NCBI GenBank assembly: GCA_026984415.1
Contig: JALSSE010000012.1
Span: 1-24,864, forward strand
Length of the DNA: 24,864 bases
Direction of reading: 5' to 3'
Origin: Hydrogenothermaceae bacterium
GTDB taxonomy: Bacteria > Aquificota > Aquificae > Hydrogenothermales > Hydrogenothermaceae
Shown piece after piece: positions 19,631-24,864 of the stretch; positions within the stretch are counted from its first letter, which is position 1; every line of letters starts with the position of its first letter. The translations under genes were made by a program, and so were the position numbers. The notes under the pieces were generated by a model. It was not told the origin of the DNA. It saw nothing but the letters and a program-made list of their open reading frames with translations, and ran no database searches.

Positions 19631-20383
19631 ATGTTTTCAAACTTCAAGATGTTCTTACTCACACCACTTTTTCTTATTTTTGGTTCGTTTATTTTATCAG
19701 GTTGTGGAGCTGGAGTAACAACAAATGTACAAACTTCAGAAAAAAACGTTAATGAAGTTGTAAAGTATGAAGGTCCAAAAGCAAGAATTGCTGTAGCATC
19801 TTTTGAATGTAAAGCTGCAAAATGTTACGGTCAAATTGGGGAAGGAATAAGAGATATGTTAGTTGATGCTTTGTTCAAATCTGGAAGATTTATAGTTCTT
19901 GAAAGGGGAGAAGGATTAAGTGCAATAAGAGAAGAGTTAAACTTAGCTGAATCTGGATTGGTTCAAAAAAATAAAGCTCCTAAAAAAGGTTCATTGGAAG
20001 GTGCTGACATTTTAGTTGTTGGTTCCATTATAGCATTTGAACCAGAAGCAGGAGGTTTAAAAGGTGGTGTTGGAGGATTATTAAAAGGAGTTCCTTTAAT
20101 TGGTGGAATAACTGCTGGAATGAAGGAAGCTTATATTGCTGCCAATATCAGATTAATAGATGTTAGAACCGGAAGAGTTATTAACTCAACAGTAGTAGAA
20201 GGAAAAGCATCAAGCTTTAAATTAGGTGGATTTGGTGCAGGAATTTTAGGTATTCCTCTTGCTGGTGGATTAACAAAATATAAAAATACTCCAATGGAAA
20301 AGGCAGTTATGGTTATGTTAAATGATGCTGTAAAGAAAATATCACAGCTTGTTCCTGAAAATTATTACAGATACAATCAGTAA
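19631..20383 (+). CDS. CsgG-like outer-membrane lipoprotein
   Basis: A 250-residue lipoprotein of the CsgG/HfaB family. Signal peptide residues 1-24 ends in lipobox L22-S23-G24-C25, with glycine at +2, consistent with the outer membrane. The mature part matches the CsgG fold: ARIAVASFECKA, then GEGIRDMLVDALFKSGRFIVLER, SLEGADILVVGSI, a glycine-rich stretch (GGLKGGVGGLLKGV and GGFGAGILGI, where CsgG has its pore-forming hairpins), and AYIAANIRLIDVRTGRVINSTVVEGKA. CsgG forms an oligomeric secretion pore for curli subunits. No csgA, csgB, csgE or csgF is nearby, so the cargo is unknown. I reject a longer TTG start at 19559; GAGGAGGG precedes ATG 19631. It is monocistronic. Confidence 0.83.
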   Translation: MFSNFKMFLLTPLFLIFGSFILSGCGAGVTTNVQTSEKNVNEVVKYEGPKARIAVASFECKAAKCYGQIGEGIRDMLVDALFKSGRFIVLERGEGLSAIREELNLAESGLVQKNKAPKKGSLEGADILVVGSIIAFEPEAGGLKGGVGGLLKGVPLIGGITAGMKEAYIAANIRLIDVRTGRVINSTVVEGKASSFKLGGFGAGILGIPLAGGLTKYKNTPMEKAVMVMLNDAVKKISQLVPENYYRYNQ

Positions 20384-20393
20384 TTTAAAGCAG

Positions 20394-20420
20394 CCTCCTG
20401 TTTTACACAGGAGGTTTTTT
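20394..20420 (+). terminator. Intrinsic terminator of the CsgG-like gene
   Basis: CCTCCTGT (20394-20401), a 5-base loop, ACAGGAGG (20407-20414), then six Ts (20415-20420). It lies in the gap between convergent genes; the T-run is on the plus strand side, whereas the minus side has only a short T stretch, so its effect on uspA transcription is less certain. Confidence 0.88.
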
Positions 20421-20853
20421 ATTTTACAACTAAAATAGATTGGTTTGCGTATTTCACCAGATTACTTGCAGTACTTCCTAACAACATTCTTTTAAAACCA
20501 CCTACTCCCCTGTGTCCTACTACTATTAAATCACAACCGTTTTCATCTGCATAAGTCATAAGTTCTTCAGCAGGGTCACCTTCCATTACTTTTAAAAAAG
20601 GTTTAATTCCTTCCTTTTCTGCGATGTCAGAAGCTTCTTTTAAAAATTTTTCTTCTTTAGATATCTGTTCTTTTTCATACTCCTCTATTTCTTCAGGTGG
20701 AATGTAATCAATAGCATAAAATTCAAATGGTCTTACAACTCCAACAATGTGTAGCTCTGCATTCACATCTTTGGCAAGTTCTATTGATTTTAAAAGGGCT
20801 TTTTTACTTGATTCTGAACCATCATAACCAACTGCAATTTTTTTAAATGCCAA
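20419..20853 (-). CDS. uspA: Universal stress protein UspA family
   Basis: A 144-residue single-domain universal stress protein. The ATP-binding form is indicated by GHRGVGGFKRMLLGST (G113-x2-G116-x9-G126-S/T), the G-2x-G-9x-G(S/T) motif, and by the N-terminal IAVGYDGS with D11 for the adenine side. Dimer end strand: SILVVK. Cytoplasmic; the family responds to starvation and stress. It follows the DUF481 gene by 43 bases and probably has its own promoter. The TTG-TATAAT region before it overlaps the end of that gene. Its role beyond a general stress response cannot be read. Confidence 0.88.
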   Translation of the reverse strand: MAFKKIAVGYDGSESSKKALLKSIELAKDVNAELHIVGVVRPFEFYAIDYIPPEEIEEYEKEQISKEEKFLKEASDIAEKEGIKPFLKVMEGDPAEELMTYADENGCDLIVVGHRGVGGFKRMLLGSTASNLVKYANQSILVVK

Positions 20854-20882
20854 TTTTTTCCTCCAAATTGTTTATGTTTTTA

Positions 20883-20888
20883 ATTATA
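20883..20888 (-). promoter_or_regulatory. Possible -10 box of uspA
   Basis: Minus strand TATAAT, about 30 bases before the uspA ATG. An upstream TTGTAA overlaps the end of the DUF481 gene at 19-base spacing. Tentative. Confidence 0.33.
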
Positions 20889-20896
20889 CAATAATT

Positions 20897-21631
20897 CTAA
20901 AATTCAATTACAATACTTGTTGTAAAGGTCGTGTCCAATCTCTGTATTGTGTTTTCCTTTGGAATATTCTGGTATTTTGCAAGATATGCAATTTGTAATG
21001 AAAGATGTTTTGTCAATCTGTTAATTAACGATAATTCAAAATCCAGATAGTAATCTTTTACATTTTCATTATTAAGGCTATAAATTAACTTTTGCCTTAA
21101 AGCTAAATCTGGATTGAAACTGTACTTGAATCTCTCTTCAATATTGTGCATAAAGTATCTATCTATGTACTTTTCGTTGTTTGAAATTTTGTCGTAATAA
21201 TAGTAAAGGTAATAGCTTCCAGTTAAATAAAATTTATCTGAATGCGAAAAGTAATACCCTATTCCTGGTCCAGTTGCCAGTCTGTACTCAAAATTCTGGA
21301 AAGGGTTTCTAAAAAACCTTAAATCCCAGAACAGAAAAACCCTTCCTTTTCTGTGTTCCAATCTTCCTTTTGTGTCAATTTCTTCTGCAATTTTTATTCC
21401 ATCACTCTCACCGTAAAGCACATACCCATTAAAATAAATACGTTTATGGTCTTCCTTTTTAACAAAATCTGTTTTTAGATTTAAAGATTTTGTATGTGTA
21501 TTTCCTGATGTTTGTGAATACCCAATAGCTATATTAAAATCGTAAGTTTTTGGAGTTTCGTATTCAAAAACAACATCTTCACCAAAAGAAAAGCTAAAGA
21601 TAGAAAAAATAAGAAAAACTATTTTTTTCAT
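20897..21631 (-). CDS. DUF481 (YdiY-like) outer-membrane beta-barrel protein
   Basis: A 244-residue exported protein. A short signal peptide (1-17, MKKIVFLIFSIFSFSFG) is followed by alternating aromatic/polar strands typical of an outer-membrane barrel, for example YDFNIAIGYSQTSGNTHTKSLNLKTDF. That segment, continuing to KRIYFNGYVLYGESDG, is the DUF481 signature of YdiY salt-induced outer-membrane proteins. The C-terminal residue is phenylalanine (IVIEF), the usual BAM recognition end. Its ATG overlaps the leuS-beta stop by four bases (ATGA), an odd pairing of a translation enzyme with a surface protein, probably just operon packing. Function unproven in the family. Confidence 0.8.
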   Translation of the reverse strand: MKKIVFLIFSIFSFSFGEDVVFEYETPKTYDFNIAIGYSQTSGNTHTKSLNLKTDFVKKEDHKRIYFNGYVLYGESDGIKIAEEIDTKGRLEHRKGRVFLFWDLRFFRNPFQNFEYRLATGPGIGYYFSHSDKFYLTGSYYLYYYYDKISNNEKYIDRYFMHNIEERFKYSFNPDLALRQKLIYSLNNENVKDYYLDFELSLINRLTKHLSLQIAYLAKYQNIPKENTIQRLDTTFTTSIVIEF

Positions 21632-22491
21632 TTAACAACAATATTAAGGATTTTTCCTTTTATAAAAATCACTTTAACAATATTTTTCCCTTCTATCCAT
21701 TTTTTTACATTTTCATTTTCAATGGCTGTATTTTTAACAAATTCTTCATCTGCATTTGCAGGGACAGTTATTGTAGCTCTTACTTTTCCGTTTACCTGTA
21801 CAGGAATTTCTTTTGTTGTTTCAATCAGTGCTTCCTCATCAGGAACAGGAAATTGCTGCTGAATTGTAAATCCTTCATTACCTAATATTCTCCACAGTTC
21901 ATCAGCTATGAAAGGTGTAAAAGGTGACAAAAGTAAAACAAGATTATCAAACGCTTCTTTTAAAACTTTTGGATTTTTTTCCTTGTAGGACTGGAGTTCG
22001 TTTAAAAGCTCCATAATAGAAGCAATTGCAGTATTAAATTGGTATTCTTTAACAATATCTTCATTAACTTTTTTAATAGTCTGGTGTAATTTTCTTCTTA
22101 ATTTTTTAGATTCTTCTGATAGATTTTTAAAATCTTCCTTTGAGTATGAAATTCCTTTTACCAAATCAATATTGGAATTAATAAGATTCCAAACTCTTTT
22201 TAAAAATCTGTTTGCACCTTCTACTCCACTATCAATCCAGTCAAAATTATTTTGTGGAGGAGCAGCAAAAAGTATGTAAAGTCTAACTGTATCTGCTCCA
22301 TATTTTTCAATCATCTCATCTGGGTCAACTGTATTGTGTTTAGATTTTGACATTTTGTCAGATTTTCCGTATTTATCTTCTAAATCTTTTAATATTTCCA
22401 TTGGAAGACCGAGTTTTTCAAATAAAAGTTTTGCATTATCGTTTATTGTTAAATGATTTTCCTCTAAAAATTCTTTTAATGTTTTTCCCAT
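21628..22491 (-). CDS. leuS: Leucyl-tRNA synthetase beta subunit (naturally split LeuRS)
   Basis: A 287-residue protein matching the C-terminal part of leucyl-tRNA synthetase. It carries the KMSKS loop at 46-50 (GKSDKMSKSKHN), then the anticodon-binding helical domain (YGADTVRLYILFAAPPQNNFDW onward) and the LeuRS-type C-terminal domain (VQVNGKVRATITVPANA). It lacks the HIGH half and the editing domain. In Aquifex aeolicus LeuRS is made as two chains, alpha (about 634 residues) and beta (about 289), so this is almost certainly the beta chain of the same split enzyme and not a broken gene. An ATG with GAGG at 6 bases precedes it. The alpha-chain gene is not in the window. It attaches leucine to tRNA-Leu only with that partner. 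Confidence 0.93.
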   Translation of the reverse strand: MGKTLKEFLEENHLTINDNAKLLFEKLGLPMEILKDLEDKYGKSDKMSKSKHNTVDPDEMIEKYGADTVRLYILFAAPPQNNFDWIDSGVEGANRFLKRVWNLINSNIDLVKGISYSKEDFKNLSEESKKLRRKLHQTIKKVNEDIVKEYQFNTAIASIMELLNELQSYKEKNPKVLKEAFDNLVLLLSPFTPFIADELWRILGNEGFTIQQQFPVPDEEALIETTKEIPVQVNGKVRATITVPANADEEFVKNTAIENENVKKWIEGKNIVKVIFIKGKILNIVVK

Positions 22492-22502
22492 TTTTATCCT
22501 CT

Positions 22503-22516
22503 TTAGATTAATCTAA
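22503..22516. repeat. Perfect 14-base palindrome in the leuS-beta leader
   Basis: TTAGATTAATCTAA, perfectly palindromic with no loop, abutting the ribosome site of leuS-beta and just downstream of a TATAAT (minus strand 22537-22532). The lack of loop favours a protein-binding site over an RNA hairpin. Which protein is unknown. Confidence 0.6.
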
Positions 22517-22531
22517 TTCTTTAGAATAAAT

Positions 22532-22537
22532 ATTATA
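22532..22537 (-). promoter_or_regulatory. Possible -10 box of leuS-beta
   Basis: Minus strand TATAAT 40 bases before the ATG, within an AT-rich stretch without a clear -35. Confidence 0.35.
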
Positions 22538-22571
22538 TATTTTTGAGGTTTTAATTTCTTCATTAAACAAA

Positions 22572-22599
22572 TTGATTTAAAAGTAAAAAGATTTATATT
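22572..22599 (+). promoter_or_regulatory. Possible promoter of the small gene at 22664
   Basis: TTGATT (22572-22577), 16 bases, TATATT (22594-22599). A 17-base AT palindrome (TTTATATT-T-AATATAAA, 22619-22635) follows in the expected leader. AT-richness makes chance matches likely. Confidence 0.35.
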
Positions 22600-22663
22600 T
22601 ATTAATAGAAATATAGTTTTTATATTTAATATAAATACAATAATATAAATGGGAGAAATAGCC

Positions 22664-22966
22664 ATGAAGAATTCAAAAGAAAAAGCAGTCAAATTAATAG
22701 ACGAAAGAATTTCCCAATTTGAAAAACTACTGTCCAAAACTTCTAACAAAAATTTTGACACGAAAGAATATGACGTATTATGTGCAAAAACTGTAGATTT
22801 ATTAGCCAGTTTATTTCCTGAAGAAAGAGTTAAAGAGCTATGCGATAAGGTCAGAATATTCTGGATTTCTGAAGACCCTAACAATAAGGAAAGCTATAAA
22901 AGACTTATCCAGAAATGCATAATCCAGTTAGAAGAATGTAAAGAAAGTCTTATTAAAAATTTATAA
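22664..22966 (+). CDS. Small helical protein of unknown function
   Basis: A 100-residue soluble, helical protein. I use ATG 22664 because GGGAG lies 8 bases before it; an upstream ATG at 22649 would overlap that site. The N-terminal pattern (a charged helix EKAVKLIDERISQFEKLL, then FDTKEYDVLCAKTVDLLASLFPEE) is reminiscent of the small N-terminal helical domain seen in several abortive-infection-type proteins, but that is a weak resemblance and not a homology claim. It stands alone between leuS-beta (divergent) and the ATPase gene, 172 bases from the latter, with no visible terminator between. Function unknown. Confidence 0.65.
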   Translation: MKNSKEKAVKLIDERISQFEKLLSKTSNKNFDTKEYDVLCAKTVDLLASLFPEERVKELCDKVRIFWISEDPNNKESYKRLIQKCIIQLEECKESLIKNL

Positions 22967-23090
22967 AAGAACTATTTTTTGTTAATATTCTGAAAGGTTT
23001 CTTATACTATATAAATAATTTTTTTCACTTTGCATTTAACATCTAAAATATAAATCTAATTAAAATAAGACTTGTAAATCTGAAGAACAT

Positions 23091-23140
23091 ATTATACATT
23101 GTTGTATAATACATAAATGTATAATACAGGATAGTATAAT
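23091..23140. repeat. Operator-like GTATAAT repeat array at the ATPase start
   Basis: ATTATACA (23091-23098), TTGT, TGTATAAT (23103-23110) form a perfect inverted repeat. TGTATAATACA occurs at 23103-23113 and again at 23118-23128 (15-base period), and GTATAAT recurs at 23134-23140, ending in the ATPase start codon. The copies contain -10-like TATAAT boxes, so the array could combine promoter and operator and be self-regulated. Confidence 0.7.
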
Positions 23141-24263
23141 GAAACATAAAGAAAGAAATCCTTTTTATTTTGGTGGAACTGTTAGCAACGAAGATTTTTG
23201 CAATAGAGAAAAAGAGCTTGCAGAGCTAAAAAGGGATATTTTTTCTGGTATCAACATACTTCTGTACTCTCCACGGAGATTTGGAAAATCATCCCTCCTA
23301 TTAAAGCTAAAGGAAGAACTGGAAAATGAAGAAATTAAAGTTATTTTCCTTGATTTGTTTCCTGTGATAGATGAGAAAGATTTTATAAACCGATATTTTA
23401 ATGAGATTGTAAAAACGTTAGTATCTAAAAAAGAAAAAGTTATCCAATCCTTAAAAGAACTTGCAAACCTTAACTTTAGTGTTAACTCTACCCTTAAACC
23501 TGACGGCAGTATAACCTTTTCTGTTTCTTTTTCTCCAAAAGAGAAGAAAACAGTTTTAAAAGAGATACTGGAAATTCCATTTTTATACGCTACCAAAAAC
23601 AATGCAAATGTTGCAGTAATATTTGATGAATTTCAGGAAGTTGAGAATTTAGGATTAGAAAAAGAAATCAGAACAGTTATCCAGAATCACGGAAGAAATG
23701 TTTCTTATGTATTTTCAGGAAGCAAAAAGAGTATCCTTACCCAGATTTTTTCTGATAAAAGCCGACCTTTTTATAAATCGGTAAAAAAATTTCCTTTAAA
23801 AGAAATTCCACTTAAAGAATGGATACCGTTTATCCAGAATAAATTTGAAAAAACAGAAAAAAAGATAGATGAAGAAATAATAAAAGAGGTTTTCTACATT
23901 TGCCGAGGATTTCCATACTATATCCAGCATATATGCTATGTCCTGTGGGAAGTTTCTAAAGAAAAAGTAAAAAAAGAAGATTTTGACTATGCAGTAAATC
24001 TTGTTTTGGAGAGAGAAGAGGACTCTTTCTGGGAAGAGTGGACAAGTCTGCCGCCAACCCAGAAAAAAGCTTTAAAAATAATAATTTACACAAATGGTAA
24101 AAATATTTATTCAAAAGAAGTTCTCTTTGAATTTGAAATTACTGCTTCACAACTAAAAAGGGCTATAGAACAACTTCTAAAAAAAGATATTATAAACAAA
24201 GAAAAAGACACTTACCAAATTATAGACCCTATTATGGAATTGTGGATTAAAAGAAATTTTTAA
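23139..24263 (+). CDS. STAND-like AAA ATPase (ATPase_2/archaeal type)
   Basis: A 374-residue ATPase of the archaeal-type ATPase_2 (MNS-clade STAND) group. It has NREKELAEL at the N-terminus, Walker A SPRRFGKSS (44-52, with S44 for the usual first glycine) and K50 for phosphate. Walker B is VAVIFDEFQE with D163-E164, followed by a sensor-like YVFSGSKKS (190-197). The FICRGFPYYIQ-type motif typical of the group appears as YICRGFPYYIQHIC. A C-terminal winged helix (about 300-374) ends in YQIIDPIMELWIKR. Such proteins are often standalone regulators or parts of mobile or defence loci; the function here is unknown. An AGGA lies about 7 bases before the ATG. Expression appears controlled by the repeat array described separately. 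Confidence 0.82.
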   Translation: MKHKERNPFYFGGTVSNEDFCNREKELAELKRDIFSGINILLYSPRRFGKSSLLLKLKEELENEEIKVIFLDLFPVIDEKDFINRYFNEIVKTLVSKKEKVIQSLKELANLNFSVNSTLKPDGSITFSVSFSPKEKKTVLKEILEIPFLYATKNNANVAVIFDEFQEVENLGLEKEIRTVIQNHGRNVSYVFSGSKKSILTQIFSDKSRPFYKSVKKFPLKEIPLKEWIPFIQNKFEKTEKKIDEEIIKEVFYICRGFPYYIQHICYVLWEVSKEKVKKEDFDYAVNLVLEREEDSFWEEWTSLPPTQKKALKIIIYTNGKNIYSKEVLFEFEITASQLKRAIEQLLKKDIINKEKDTYQIIDPIMELWIKRNF

Positions 24264-24500
24264 TAAATTCAGTAGTTGGATTATAATCCATAGATAAAAA
24301 GCTACAGTAAATAATAAAGCTAATATTTCTTCCGTTATCGCAAAATAGAAACTCTTTATTTCAGCTGTTTAATCAAATTTATATCTCTTTCTTTTCCTTA
24401 AATTCTAATAAACATATTTCAATTTGTATAAAAATTTCATCAAACTGAACACAAAAATTCTTCATATAAAATTTAGTGCAATATAATGTCAATTATATTT

Positions 24501-24519
24501 AAATTTACAATGTAAATTT
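24501..24519. promoter_or_regulatory. 19-base palindromic operator candidate upstream of corA
   Basis: AAATTTACA-A-TGTAAATTT is perfectly palindromic around a single central base. It covers the -35 hexamer of the corA promoter and part of the spacer, the usual place for a repressor site. The binding protein is unknown. Confidence 0.6.
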
Positions 24520-24532
24520 TACATAGTATAAA
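24504..24532 (+). promoter_or_regulatory. Probable corA promoter
   Basis: TTTACA (24504-24509), 17 bases, TATAAA (24527-24532): five of six matches to each hexamer. The start would be near 24539 with a leader of about 74 bases. A separate TATAAT at 24601-24606, ending 6 bases before the ATG, could give a leaderless transcript instead. Confidence 0.55.
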
Positions 24533-24612
24533 GAAATAAATTTAGGTATTTTTGAAACCATTCCGAAAATTTTAGTACTGAATTTAGGTAAAATTTCCAT
24601 TATAATTTTTGT

Positions 24613-24864
24613 ATGATTAGAATTTTTATAAAAGACAGCTTAAACATAAGAATCATTGATGTAGAAGACATAAACGAAGATTTAAACACCATCTTACAAA
24701 AAAACAACTCATCCTTTGAAAATGTTCTGTGGGTTGACATACTATCTCCACTTGAAGAAGAAAAAGATTGGGTATCAAAATACTTTGAAATAGAATTTCC
24801 TTCAAAACAACAAACAGAAGAAATTGAAGTAAGTTCAAGATACTGGGAAGATGAAGAAAGTATA
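24613..24864 (+). CDS. corA: CorA-family divalent metal transporter, N-terminus (cut at window edge)
   Basis: The frame from ATG 24613 runs open to the window end, giving 84 residues. It matches the cytoplasmic N-terminal domain of CorA magnesium/cobalt channels: VLWVDILSPLEEEKDWVSKYF at about 37-57, then FPSKQQTEEIEVSSRYWEDEESI, the strongly conserved EIExSSRYxE motif. The membrane helices and GMN signature would lie beyond the window. No clear ribosome site is visible before the ATG. A TATAAT stands 6 bases upstream, so leaderless translation is possible. The family mediates Mg2+ (or Co2+) influx; the substrate cannot be told from this part. Confidence 0.85.
   Translation, partial: MIRIFIKDSLNIRIIDVEDINEDLNTILQKNNSSFENVLWVDILSPLEEEKDWVSKYFEIEFPSKQQTEEIEVSSRYWEDEESI

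Larger units (their letters stand above)
24264..24612. other. AT-rich intergenic region between the ATPase gene and corA
   Basis: About 350 bases with no coding frame of note. It contains a perfect 14-base palindrome TGGATTATAATCCA (24277-24290) shortly after the ATPase stop, a 19-base palindrome (24501-24519) and a corA promoter candidate. I see no tRNA, no M-box-like magnesium riboswitch structure that I can identify, and no clear terminator. Confidence 0.6.

Noticed and set aside
21628..22491. Truncated leuS pseudogene
   Set aside because: The start has a ribosome site, the frame is intact and length fits the known beta chain of split LeuRS.
22513..22884. Minus-strand 123-residue frame overlapping the small plus-strand gene
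   Set aside because: It overlaps a better-supported frame and leader, is serine/isoleucine-rich without domains, and would span the leuS-beta promoter region.
24264..24612. tRNA gene, CRISPR array or magnesium riboswitch in the gap
   Set aside because: I found no cloverleaf-like sequence, no spaced direct repeats of CRISPR type, and no M-box-like conserved core; only palindromes and promoter-like boxes.

Overview
The window is low-GC DNA, densely packed with bacterial genes: short gaps, several 4-base ATGA overlaps and long operons. The best lineage marker is a free-standing ~287-residue LeuRS beta subunit (22491..21628, minus) with KMSKS but no HIGH half. This naturally split leucyl-tRNA synthetase is known from Aquifex and relatives. 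Together with KdsB (lipopolysaccharide), outer-membrane proteins and AT-rich composition, it suggests a Gram-negative thermophile of the Aquificota, possibly Hydrogenothermaceae. The lineage is an inference; no rRNA or tRNA gene was found.

Layout. (1) 4571 to <1, minus strand: a membrane-anchored, apparently metal-site-dead PHP-fold protein, kdsB, a soluble PhoR-like histidine kinase, a PhoB-like regulator, and the start of a geranylgeranyl-reductase-family flavoprotein (cut at the window edge). (2) 4697 to 7550, plus strand: a 54-residue membrane protein that is easily missed, a DUF302-like anchored protein, a phosphohexomutase, an acidic unknown protein and a YbgC-type thioesterase. A chemoreceptor gene (7622..9250) follows, behind a possible sigma-28-type promoter. 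(3) 19437 to 9268, minus strand: dnaJ, hspR, an unknown gene, prmA, deoC, a CHASE4/HAMP/PAS/GGDEF/EAL signalling protein, a TnpB-type element and ligA. (4) 19631..20383, plus: a CsgG-like lipoprotein. It converges on a minus-strand set of leuS-beta, a DUF481 outer-membrane protein and uspA. (5) 22664 to the right end, plus: a small unknown protein, a STAND-like AAA ATPase with a repeated operator-like leader, a ~350-base AT-rich gap, and the N-terminus of CorA.

How the genes fit together. Block 1 links envelope precursor synthesis (Kdo activation) with a two-component system. Block 3 combines protein quality control, ribosomal protein methylation, nucleoside salvage, c-di-GMP turnover and DNA repair. 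It is interrupted by a zinc-finger-less TnpB gene inserted just before ligA. Blocks 4 and 5 are looser: outer-membrane proteins, stress, translation, an accessory ATPase and ion transport.

Points most worth a second look: the structured 3' end of the TnpB gene, with complementarity compatible with a pseudoknot and hence a possible guide (omega) RNA; the pseudo-PHP protein; the GTATAAT repeat array at the ATPase start; a Shine-Dalgarno hairpin at deoC; and a palindrome overlapping the likely corA promoter.
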